Assembly (NCBI RefSeq): GCF_932526225.1
Contig: NC_064036.1
Coordinates: 7,013,519-7,077,518, forward strand
Reading direction: 5' to 3'
From: Nematostella vectensis
Taxonomy: Eukaryota > Cnidaria > Anthozoa > Actiniaria > Edwardsiidae
DNA length: 64,000 nucleotides
The notes beneath the pieces were generated by a model that was not told the origin of the DNA, did not search any database, and was given only the letters and a program-made list of their open reading frames with translations. Below are positions 11,920 through 30,649 of this stretch, piece by piece. Position 1 is the stretch's first letter. Each line of letters begins with the position of its first letter. The position numbers and the translations under genes are program-made.

Positions 11920-12630
11920 TTAGTGTCAGGGAGTCCTACCTAAAAGCCTTTGCTAAAGCTTAGTGTTGTGGGGCATACGTCTCTTAGTGTCAGGGTTTTC
12001 TACCCATAAGCCTTTGCTAAAGCTTAGTGTTGTGAGGCGTACGTCTTTTAGTGTCAGGGTTTTCTACCCATAAGCCTTTGCTAAAGCTTAGTGTTGTGAG
12101 GCGTACGTCTTTTAGTGTCAGGGTTTTCTACCCATAAGCCTTTGCTAAAGCTTGGTGTTGTGGGGCGTCGTCTCTTAGTGTCAGGGTTTTCTACCCATAA
12201 GCCTTTGCTAAAGCTTAGTGTTGTGGGGCGTACGTCTCTTAGTGTCAGGGTTTTCTACCCATAAGCCTTTGCCAAAGCTTAGTGTTGTGGGGCGTACGTC
12301 TCTTAGTGTCAGGGTTTTCTACCCATAAGCCTTTGTAAAAGCTTAGTGTTGTGGGGCGTACGTCTTTTAGTGTCAGGGTTTTCTACCCATAAGCCTTTGC
12401 CAAACCTTAGTGTTGTGGGGCGTACGTCTCTTAGTGTCAGGGTTTTCTACCCATAAGCCTTTGCCAAAGCTTAGTGTTGTGGGGCGTACGTCTCTTAGTG
12501 TCAGGGTTTTCTACCCATAAGCCTTTGCTAAAGCTTAGTGTTGTGGGGCATACGTCTCTTAGTGTCAGGGTTTTCTACCCATAAGCCTTTGCTAAAGCTT
12601 AGTGTTGTGGGGCGTACGTCTCTTAGTGTC
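11920..12630. repeat. 64-bp minisatellite between PIGV and K2P gene, about 11 copies
   Basis: Eleven tandem copies of a 64-bp unit containing TTAGTGTCAGGGTTTTCTAC, CCATAAGCCTTTGCTAAAGC and GTGTTGTGGGGCGTACGTCTC. Period verified between 11984 and 12048. Copies differ by a few substitutions. The right end overlaps the last 14 or so codons and stop of the K2P channel on the minus strand. Confidence 0.97.
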
Positions 12631-15600
12631 AGAGACACCTTCAGACTCTTCTTGATGTGGGCTAATATTAAAGCTGTCTATAGAGCGCATACTCTGTTCA
12701 GCGGACTCCTCCGCAAGAAAGTTCTCGAAGCATGTGACAGTGTGGTTGATGCCTGCAGTCCCAGGGTTCTCGGCCAGTACATTATCATCGACCGCGGGTA
12801 AAGCGGGAACTTGCGGTCTGGCGCGAAGCTGCTTTTTGCTTGTTAAGCGCTGCGATAAAGCATCCACCAGTCTCCCTCGTCTGGTCCACTGCACTTTTAT
12901 CTGCGAGGCCTCTTCGATGGCTTTGAGTATTGAACAAATGACTGATGAGGTCACGGATAGTCCGATGATCATGTACACGACCATGAGCGAAGACGCGAAG
13001 ATCCGCTTGCCGTTGTTTCCGAGTCCTAATCGATCCAGTTTCTTCGCACTATCAGTCCTCGGAAACAAGTCTCCGAATCCTATGGTGCTTAGCGCGATGA
13101 AATTGAAGTAGACGCCATCGAAGAAAGTCCATCCGTCGAACATGAGATCCAGCGCTCCCCCTATACATATGACTATTACCATGAGAGTGAAGGATATTAC
13201 AGCACACTTGACTCCCGTATTCCTATGCTGAGTTCGGCGAAGGAAGCGTGCTTCTACCTTGACTATAAGAGTGCTGATGATGTTTGAGATACGCTCGCCG
13301 ACCAGCTTGAGGACAAGGGCGTTAAGCGGGATCCCAAATAACGCACAGATGATGCAGAATAAACGCCCACAGAATGTCACCGGTACAATTTGACCGAAAC
13401 CTGAAGAAAGACACAATTAATAATTAATGAACACAAGTGAAATTGTTGTTGTTACTGATGATGTATTAACCAATCTGACAAAAACCTGAAGAAAGACATG
13501 ATTTGAAGGAAGTTGTGGTTTACGTGTTCCAAAACCTAAAAAATGTATGATTCAAATAAAATACGCGAGGAAAGTTGAAATTTGCAGTTTATTTTTTTAA
13601 AAGATAAAAATTTAAATGGTGACTTAGTTACTCCCTTAACCCATCTGACGAAAACCTTAACAAAAACATACTTTGAATTATGACTTAAGACAAAAATAAG
13701 GAAAGTTCTTGATGGATCCCATATTTTATGCTCTCTTGATGCCAGATAAAAACTCATTTTTAGCGATTTAAGGGTATCACGGTTTAAGCGTGATTCCAGG
13801 CTGGTGAATCTTTGATGAAGAACTTCACGGCATAATAACAGATTCGTTCCCAGTCGCTTATCAATAAAACAAAGAGCTTTTGAGAGTAAAATGAAGGCGC
13901 GCCCATCTTCCCTCTCAGTTTCCCTTGCGCGTCTTCATTTTCCTCTCAAAAGCTCTTTCTTTTATTGATTAGCGACTGGTCACGAGTCTGGCACGATAAC
14001 GTCTGATGATGTTATCACAAAGTATTCCCAGGAACAAGTAGGAGTGGAAGAAGAAAAGAAGAATAAAATACATCAGGTTTCCTGCTAACGAAGGCCTCTT
14101 TTCTTTGTATCGCTGGGAGAAGAGGGTAGCAAGGAACCATAATGTACTTTGTACCACCCCTACATAGCCCTGACAAAGGAAGATACTTTGTCATTTAAAC
14201 TGCCGTTTTTAGACACATTTGAAGGGACAGCGACTTTTAATCTAGAACAGTTATGCCTTGCTATGCCAGTTATGCCTGAAGGTTTTATTTCTAGCTGTCA
14301 TAAAATACGGCCGTTAGCTTGACAAGTATCTGATAATTACTAATATATGTGACAATGTTCGGTAATTACTCAAGGCAGCTACGTGTATTTTACAATCATC
14401 GTCACCCCTGGTCGGCATCACGTACTGGTCAAGATTTTATATCTTATTCTGCAGATCGAACTAGCTTTAGTGCCAGTATTTTGTTTTAAAATTTGCTTAT
14501 GATAGTCACATTTGAAAACACATTAAAAAAAAACAAAAGATGATAGTCGTCAAACACGTATTTACTAATAACGCTTTTTGTAAAATATTATTCACATTAA
14601 TTTATATTTTGGTAAGTTATTTACACTATAAACCAAGAGAAAGAGGGCTAAACTGAGAAGGTCGTAAAACGTTACGTACCGCCTTCTCAGGGTACAAACT
14701 TTGTTAGACAATGAACGCTTGATGATTAGATGTTAACAACAGACCATGGTCTCTTGATGTTAATGATAAGGAGAGAAAAAAACGTTCTTCACCAGGCTTT
14801 CACTGAAAACGTATTTAATAGCTTTTTTCATGATTAGGCTAGTGTTATAAAAAAAATTTTAACATTGATGCCTGGAGCTCATATATTATGCAAGGGTTCA
14901 ATTTGTAATCATCAAAGCTACCACAATTATGCTGTTTTCCCGTCCATTTCCCCAATATTTAGCTTATAACGTTATTATCCTAAGTTTAGCCATAACGTTA
15001 TTATTTTTTACAGTTAAGGTTTAAATATTCTTGAAGTATTTTTTATTGATCCTGTATTTGTATTTCTTTCATCGCCAATTGGATTTTTTTTAAACGACGA
15101 CGTTTTAGTTTTGTGGCCTCAAAATGCCTTATATTTATGTGTTCATAGCTAAAAAAATCCTCCCCCAAAATACGTCTACTTTACACTTTCATAAAAATGT
15201 TATCTTTTTTTTAGCACAGTTCTGCATACATGAAAATATAACCAGAGGACATAATGTGTAGAGCCGGAACAAATGAAACAGGTCGAAAATGAGGTATATT
15301 AATTTTAGTCTAGAATATGAATACTATGAGTAAAAACAAAGAGAATAAGGATGTATATCACAGAGGGTATGATGTATACCATACTTTCTAGTTTTTACTT
15401 GAGGTATATCATAGTTTTTTGGTAAAAATGGTGTTGATCATGTAATATTTTTCACACTTTGCAAACGATCGCGCTAGAAATTAAACTAACATCTTCGCAA
15501 GGTGTTAATAAATTCGATTTTTAATAAAAATATATAATTTTCCCTCATCCTCTCAAGGTTTGATGTGTTCTCACGATGTCGGACTTCTAGCTTCAAATAT

Positions 15601-17038
15601 AGATTATTTTGCGACCCGAAAAGGAAGTTTGGGATTTTTTTAATAAGAACTGAAGGGAATGAAAATAAAGAAAAGAAAATATGAAAATCACTTGACCAAT
15701 TTACTTAGTATGTAATTCTACGATATATTTTGTAACAATCTAAGAGTTTTCTTCTTAAGTGCGCAATTTTGAGCTTTTTGCATTTAGCTCGAAATAATGT
15801 ATTTATCTTTTTCAAAAATGTACAGCTTATAAAGTAGAATGTCCAGGTTATAAAGTAGAATGTCCAGGTTATAAAGTAGAATGTCCAGGTTATAAAATAG
15901 AATGTCCAGGTTATAAAGTAGAATGTCCAGCTTATAAAGTAGAATGTCCAGCTTATAAAGTAGAATGTCCAGGTTATAAAGTAGAATGTCCAGCTTATAC
16001 CAAGATTGGAGTTACTAATATCTCAGAAGCATTTGATTTCGGTTTCTCGAGTATTAAGAGTAAAGATCTACAATAAAGAGAAAGTCATTTAGAAATAAAC
16101 TTGAGGCGGCAAAGTTCAAAAGAGGGGTGTTATTAAAATTTCCGCCGTTCCCAAATGAGGTTGGACATTTGAAAAGGATTATGAAAGGCTATGCGATAAG
16201 AGAGATATATATAACAAACCCAAAACCTACGACACTTAAAATTATTCATTGATAAAGATCACATTTTGTGGGCACAGTTTAGAAAAAAGATCATATGATC
16301 TGCGTTATATCTGGTGTGTCTTTTGTAAGGAAGAGAAAGTTTAAAGAGAAGAAATAAAATATTAACATCATTCACGTCTTTCCAAGTTGACCATTTGCAG
16401 ATTTGTGAACGATCGCCAGACGAAAGAATTCGTAAAATTGTTTATAAAAATTCGCGCAATCCAGCAACTTGTTACCTTCAATGAATATCTTTTGCGAATA
16501 TTTAGAAGTCTTTTCGAGTTTGCTAAACCAATGTTATGTACGTAAAGATTGATTTCATTAACAACTCGGGGTCGGCTACTTTTGCCGTTATCTGTTTTTC
16601 ATGTCGCTTTTATGATACTGCATTAAATTTATTCATGTTATTTCAAATCAATAAAGGTTACTTACCCATAGTTGTTATAACTGTTATAGTAAACCAAAAG
16701 GAATGATAAAATCCCCAATAATTCCTGTAAGATCCGCTAAATCCTTTCTTATTGATAACTGTCGCGTCAAGCATGAAGCGGCAAAAGTCATCCTCGCTCA
16801 TGTTAAATTTCAGCATCCAAAACTCCTTTCTCTTGCGATATTTATCATACAGTTGTTTATCGTTATCGCTCTCAAGCTGTTGAAACACCACAGCGCATGT
16901 TGCAAGGAAAACCAGAAGAGTGACGAGCAATATGGGAAGTTTCCAGGATTTCTTTGCCCTTGCGATGCGCAAAGCCATTTTCTTTCTTTGCCGAGCGAAA
17001 TATGTGTTAGCGTCCGCTGGTTCTTCGTTGTCTTTCAT
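12592..17038 (-). CDS. Two-pore-domain (K2P) potassium channel
   Basis: K2P subunits dimerise to form background K+ channels. Two exons: 16666-17038 and 12592-13400, totalling 393 aa, joined in phase 1 inside the first selectivity filter. Exon 1 has a basic N-terminus, TM1 (LPILLVTLLVFLATCAVVF), an extracellular cap region and pore helix FYHSFWFTITVITTMG. Exon 2 continues FGQIVPVT, TM2 with the conserved GIPLNALVL, TM3 (ISFTLMVIVICIGGALDL), the second filter STIGFGD, TM4 (SLMVVYMIIGLSVTSSVIC) and a cytosolic tail. Both filters read GFG rather than the commoner GYG in the first, as in some K2Ps. The final residues SDTKRRTPHNTKL and the stop lie inside the 64-bp minisatellite. The subfamily is not resolved. 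Confidence 0.93.
13380..13680 (-). repeat. Duplicated copies of the K2P exon 2 acceptor region
   Basis: The K2P exon 2 start and its acceptor (plus-strand TGACCGAAACCTGAAGAAAG at 13391-13410) recur in diverged form at about 13470-13500 (CAATCTGACAAAAACCTGAA) and again at about 13640-13672 (CCATCTGACGAAAACCTTAA). A weaker partial copy lies near 13528. The copies carry the first exon bases together with the polypyrimidine-AG signal. Confidence 0.7.
13850..13979. repeat. 130-bp perfect-ended hairpin element (MITE-like) in K2P intron
   Basis: Inverted arms 13850-13902 and 13927-13979 (53 nt each, about four mismatches) surround a 24-nt loop. The outer end is CCAGTCGCTTATCAATAAAA. It could fold as one long hairpin. 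It is either a miniature inverted-repeat transposon or, less likely, a processed small-RNA precursor. Confidence 0.8.
15822..16000. repeat. 21-bp minisatellite, about 8-9 copies
   Basis: Tandem copies of TTATAAAGTAGAATGTCCAG plus G or C, with alternation of AGGTT and AGCTT variants between copies. It lies in the K2P intron. Confidence 0.95.
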
Positions 17039-18634
17039 TTTTCCCTCTCTGGGATCTTTTATATTAAATTCTTTTTCTTTGCGGTTTCCGCTATCTTTTC
17101 TTAGGCCTAACTAAAAGTGCTTGTTCATTAATGCACTGCTTCTGATGCAAATTGCTCGGGATGGTGAAAGATTTCCCATTCCCGGATAAGAAGTTGGCAA
17201 CAGTGCGCCCTATTCATCTCCTGGGCAGAATTTAAACCCATTAGTTTAATAACGAGTTCACCCAGGTAATCTATTTTCGTGCGCATGAAAAAGAAAACGC
17301 TTAAGCCATGATGGCTTTTAATGCTGTCCTTGTCAGAATTTTGTTTGAATTTCGAGTCGAGCTATCAAAGTGGATGTTTCTCGATGCCAGCGGTTTATGC
17401 CAGGTAGTACAGTTAACAATCCGACCATCTACAGACGTAATTGAATTAATAGCCCGAGTGCAATTAAAGAATAGCCTGCTTTATCTTTGTTTAAAAGCTG
17501 GATCAGGTCGTAAAACCTTAACGCTTGCACGCATTACTGACGCGTTCCTTAAAAATCGAGGTGTGAAGCGGCCTTGGTGTTTTATAGTCGCTCCAAAGAA
17601 ATGTAGTTTTTGTTGTTAAATCAAATCGAGGTTTCCACAGTGTGATTGAGCCACAGTAAATACATTATTAAACAATCAACATTTTCTTAATCTTGAAAGC
17701 AAACAAACTATTTTTCACGTCGAACATTGTTGTCGTTGTTGGTTTCTCGCCTACCAATGTTTGTTAAAAGGCTTTTAATTTATTTGGCTTGGAACGAAGC
17801 AAATGCATAATAGCACGCCCAATATTGCTTAAGATCGATATTGCTTTGCTGCTAAGCTCACTCGGGACAATATATATATACAACCAATGTGGCATCCGTT
17901 GTCTTGAAGTTTTCAATGTGATTATCAGGGTACAGTACGAATAGTCGGAAATTAACAGAAATGAATTTTATTTCGTTTCCACTTCATTTTTTATTGGTAG
18001 TGTCCATCTTAATTAAAGAAAATCCGACTGCTTTTTCTCACTTGTTCTGTGTTGAATGAGCGCGTGAAGCTTGAGATGTTCGGGAGTGCAACCTTATAAC
18101 TGTTGTCAAATCCATTTAGTTCTAAAGCAATCACAAGTTTTTCAAAGGGGCTCAAATATTGAGTCAAGCGCTAGCGAGACAGCCCCGTCACAAGCACGTC
18201 TGTAGCCGCGTGTTGACGCAAGATGGATGCTAATACGAAAAGCGATGACAAAACGTCATTATTACAGCTGTTCATTTCCAACATTCACAATTATTACCAA
18301 CCGTGAAGCATTAGGGGATTCGAGAATCTTCCTTGCATCTTGTACAGACGGTCGAGGTTTTTGTTACCATAGTAACGGTAACGAGAAATTTGGGAAAATT
18401 TTATGAAAAAATTCATCTAGTCTGTCTAATGTCTTGTCTTGAATGTCTTTTAATTACTAATGCATAATCAGGACCCATAGTAAGGAGCTATATCTCCTTG
18501 TTCAGTGTTCAGCACTGCAGACAAGATTGAATACTAAATTTAATATAATTTGCTTGACGGTTTTGTTCTTGTACGCGAAATACCGCGAGTGACAACTTGT
18601 TTCATGAAATACATCCAGCTTGAACGCTAAAAAG
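17039..18634. other. Intergenic region 5' of K2P gene and 3' of the 731-aa gene
   Basis: Probable K2P promoter and 5' UTR on the right flank of 17038, then the 3' end of the next minus-strand gene. A 103-codon open frame at 17308-17619 has no recognisable domain and I do not call it a gene. No repeat array is seen. Confidence 0.55.
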
Positions 18635-21168
18635 TCACACGCCATCGTAAACGTCATCCAGAAAACAGTCTCTGCGGTCAGCGTTAGGTCGCCTCAGGTC
18701 GAAAGCATTGCGTCCATTTTGTCGCTTGCGCCAGTCCCCCTCGGTCGTGTTATCTTTGGTAAAGTGAGCTCCAAACATGGACTGCTGAGCCGCCTTGTGA
18801 GGCACTTGACGTGTGAACTCTTCTACTGTGGGGTGAGGAGTGCGGTGGTGTTTAGAACGTCTGCGCCCACCCATCACCGTTACCTTTGGTTGGCGAGGAA
18901 CGAAAGTTACTGGAGAAGAAATGCATTTATGGCAATTAATATCGTCTGATGAGAAACAAGTGAATGCTGTTGCGTATCCGCTCAAATGCGAATCTCCCGT
19001 AAAAGAGCCACACAACAGAACGGTAGAAACTCGAGTTATTCTATTACGTAACTGGTACAACGGAACAACTAAACTCGGATTTTCCTTGAAGCTTTTGTTT
19101 TCACGTTTATAGTGCAAATCGGGTTTTTACCTACGTATAACACCCCCAAATGAATCAACTTACCGGCCTCATCCTCCGAAGACGAGTGGTCAATGTCAGA
19201 AATACTTCTCGTATCAAAGAGCCCTAGGCTGTACCCCTGTCCCGCGCGTCCTACGGGTCGATCCTGCGGGATACTCCAGTGTTGCGGGTAGGGTGGAGTG
19301 CGCGCTTCGAGGTGCTGATCCTCACCGTCGCCCATACACCGAAGAAGTTCCTGTTGGACGTCAGGCGCTAGGACCATGTCGTACTCTGGTCCACAGGTGC
19401 TTGCCTTCTTCGCAGCTGAGGGACCCAAGATCTTGGGACTTCTGCAACGAGGAGCGATACTTGGAAGGGCTCGGACGGCATTCGGTAGATTGGGACCATC
19501 CCGAACTTCCTCATCTTCGTACTGGAATCCCATGAACCTCTGTGTCTGGATAGGACTTGAGCACGCCAGACTGCTGTTCATTGATGGAGTTTTCGACGGG
19601 CATAATGGCAGAGGGGCTACCTTGTGGCCTCTGGAAAGATAGAAGTTGCGCTGTTTGGGAGTGCGACAGGCTCTTGCTGAGATGAGGCCATCAGGGCGAA
19701 TTGCTTTGTTATCCAAAGGCTCGACAGTGGCATCTAACTTCTTGTTCTTGTTCTTGTCCTTTTTCTTTTTGTTCTTCTTGCTCTTTTGGCACCTCTTGGC
19801 AGTTTCCATTTCTCCTTCAAAATCTACGCCCTTACTGGAGCCCTCCAACTGATCAGGCGAGAGGTGCTTAGTACTACCGCAATCTTCACTTAGTCCGGCG
19901 ATAAAGGTAAGTTCCGACTGCCTCATAGCCTGCTCCTTCCATCCCATCCTAACGTCGCTCTGTCCAGTGCCGACTCTATTTGGCTGCAGCTTTGCTCCTG
20001 TATCAAAGCCACCCTCAGTCGCAGCCCTGACATCGTTTCCAGGCCTGCTCTGACTCAGCAGGCTGATGGCGGCATCGGTGTGGCTCTGAAAAACATTGCG
20101 GAGGTGGACTCTGGACATCTCGTCAACCTCGCCATCATTACCTACAATACTCTCAAGGTTTAGAGTAGCCCTGGATGTCTTGTTGTGGTTCTTGCACAGG
20201 GCTACATATCTTGTAGATTCCGAGCCTTTACTTGAGATGTCTTGAGCCGGGAGTAGTTTAGGAGTCACACCCACGCTGACTGACCTGACTTCGACATTTT
20301 TAGGCACTTTCGAGGAGAGGTTGGCGAACCCATCGCTGGCCACAGCACCACTCGGCTTATGGATATCTGTGACATTCTTGACTTGGGTTCTTGGCTTGTA
20401 GATATCTCTGACCTTCGGAAGAGTGTTTGCCTTACAGACATCTGTATCTTCAGGTAGAGGACTTGGCTCTGTGTCCCTCTGGACGAGTCCGGTTTTCGGC
20501 CTGTAGATATCTCTGACCTGTGGGAGAGCACTTGTCTTGTAAATATCTGGGACTCTCGGTGGAGCACTTGTCTTGTATATATCTGCCGCCTTCGGGAGAG
20601 ATGGTGCGTTGGAGTGAGCAAAGTATCCTGAGAAAAAATAACGTATTTTAGATGAGGCGAGATTCACTTTTTACGGGGCGTGTGCGGTCTCTATTTGAGT
20701 TGCTTATTTACCTTTTGTGGTCTTTTCTACCACCGTGAGCTGCTCGTTCTTCCTCGCCAGGGGAGGCAGTGTCTTCCTCTTCTCTAAGCCAGCACCTGCT
20801 AGCTGACAATGATCAATAAACACTTTGGCACATTCGCTCTCCACTTGTGAAAGGCCTTCCGTCTTATCGCGGATTTGCTTTTGACTCTCTGAGCTGGCAT
20901 GGGCTCCCGCTAGCTCCTTGCCTTTTGTTGGGCATTGCGCATTATCTTTTTGACTCTCGCACTTTGCAAAAGCTCCAACATGCTCGCTGCTTTTTCTTGG
21001 ACATTGCGTCCCATTCGTCTTGATTTCTACTTGTTCCCCGCTAAATCTGACCACGTGTTCTGCTCGTTCCGCGATTGACTCGGAGTCGGAGTTGTAATGA
21101 ATCACCGGTACCGCGACATTAGGGAAATGTCTCCGGAAACCGAAACAATTCAATAATCTGTTCATCAC
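18635..21168 (-). CDS. Unrecognised 731-aa low-complexity protein with DIYK repeats
   Basis: Three exons join with matching phase-1 junctions: 20712-21168, 19164-20627 and 18635-18909 (donors GGTAAAT and GGTAAGT, acceptors TTCTCAG and TTCTCCAG). The N-terminus is MMNRLLNCFGFRRHF, possibly an amphipathic or palmitoylated anchor, followed by two related Cys/Lys/Ser-rich stretches (CPRKSSEHVGAFAKCESQK and CPTKGKELAGAHASSESQK). Exon 2 opens with six short repeats built on DIYK and Pro-Lys (PRVPDIYKTSALPQVRDIY and TLPKVRDIYKPR), then a polylysine tract (KKNKKKKDKNKNKK) and an acidic SSEDEAG. The C-terminus is basic then DDVYDGV. It looks mostly disordered, probably cytoplasmic or nuclear. I recognise no family. 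DIYK tyrosines could be phosphorylation sites (inference). Confidence 0.75.
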
Positions 21169-22215
21169 TAGAACATGTCTTCACGTTTAGATATCAGTAT
21201 TGAGAGACTAATTGCTGTATTGTGACATCAATAGAGCGCGCGATGGATTGTTCTAGGACACGTATTGCGCGCGAAAATCTACAGGTATCCCAAGCCCCTA
21301 GTTATGCTCAAGAAGGGAGCAGCCATCAATTACTGCTCACGTGGTTAAGGGACAGCTGGAAGCTTGACTGTGGTTTGCGTAGATTGTTCCAGGATATGTA
21401 TGACCAAGAGGAAATGGTCCCACCTGTGGAATCAGGGATTCGTCTTTAAACTTTTGGTTTCGCATAATAGTAAGACACTGTCTTTACAAAAAGTCACAGT
21501 ATGTTCGTTTGTAGTGATCACGCGTTCTCAAAATTGTACCTTTAGAAGGAGTTTCAAAGCGAGGGGGGAAACGTCTGTTTGGCGGACCTTCGGAACGACA
21601 ACAAAAGATATGTAAAGATATCCGTGATCATCACAATTATCTAAAGAACACAAGATGCGGTACATTTTTGAGGAAATGGAAAACTGTCTATATAAAGCAT
21701 TATGCTGGTTGCGCGCTTTAATGCCGGTTGTTTGTTGCCGTTGTTTATTGTAGTAGTATTGTGTATTGTAATACAAATGCACATATTTCAAAAAGAATTT
21801 TATTATTCTAGCAATAACGTTACTATACAGTATGGGTGGATTGAATCTAGTCACTCTAATTTATCTAGGGATTAAAGGCTACATATTAGTCAAACTAATT
21901 TCCCGTCTACTGATACCGACACCTGTACAAACAATGCTCGTTATCACTAGCCCCACTCGCGCGAGGCAAAAACTACTAATCGAATCGAGAAAAAGAACTG
22001 ACATAATCAAATCTTATTTGTTATAGAGTTGTCAGGCACCATTCTGTAATCATAGCAAAATACCAAGTGAGAGAACATCTATTTCTATCCACTGATTTGA
22101 GGGAGCTATTACGATATTTTCGATAAAATTTGGTAAATGATTGTGAGATACCATCTACCAAGAAATTTCAAGATTTCCTCACATAATATGTCCTCCAATA
22201 TGGAATGAGCACAAT

Positions 22216-22420
22216 CAAGGTGGGCTGATTAGGGCTCTTTGAGCGACTACGTGGTATTATGTATTTATGTTGGTGGACATAGCCCTAAGTTACACACTAC
22301 GACTTTCGTAGCCGAGCGTCGCAGTGGAGTCGTAGCCTGATATACACTCTGCGACTAGAGTAGAGGTGTTGCGGGCAAGGCGCATACGACTAAATCGCAC
22401 TGCCTAAATCAGCCTTTATT
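22216..22420. mobile_element. Possible miniature inverted-repeat element
   Basis: The right end CTAAATCAGCCTTTATT matches the end of the element at 28377-28512. The left end GGGCTGATTAGGGC is its approximate inverse complement. Only about 200 bp, no coding capacity. The ends are diverged and the target duplication is not clear. Confidence 0.4.
22415..22420 (-). terminator. Candidate poly(A) signal of AP2M1
   Basis: AATAAA on the minus strand, 152 bp downstream of the AP2M1 stop. It coincides with the terminus of a putative miniature element. Cleavage site not determinable by eye. Confidence 0.45.
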
Positions 22421-22571
22421 TGTTTAATAATGATCGTTATTTGATGGTTAACTTGTGAGCATATCGTTATCGTGTTGGTGGTAGTCTATTCAGTTATTAG
22501 TGGTAGTTATTTGAGGATTGACATGAGAGCATCTCTGGATTATAGGACCGTTTAATACATAACATGAGTCA

Positions 22572-30649
<8,078 letters not shown>

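Larger units (their letters stand above)
13401..16665 (-). other. K2P intron 1
   Basis: A 3.3-kb AT-rich intron splitting the first selectivity filter. It contains the acceptor duplication, the hairpin element at 13850 and the 21-bp minisatellite at 15822. No additional coding exon is evident. Confidence 0.8.
21169..22571. other. Spacer between the 731-aa gene and AP2M1
   Basis: Contains the upstream flank of the 731-aa gene and the 3' UTR of AP2M1. A likely AP2M1 poly(A) signal (AATAAA on the minus strand) is at 22415-22420, 152 bp past the stop, at the edge of a possible miniature element. Short open frames here look random. Confidence 0.55.

Noticed and set aside
17308-17619. 103-codon plus-strand open frame
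   Set aside because: No domain, no splice context and composition like the surrounding noncoding DNA.
18620-19852. Plus-strand open frames over the 731-aa gene
   Set aside because: Antisense shadows; the minus strand has matching splice phases across three exons.
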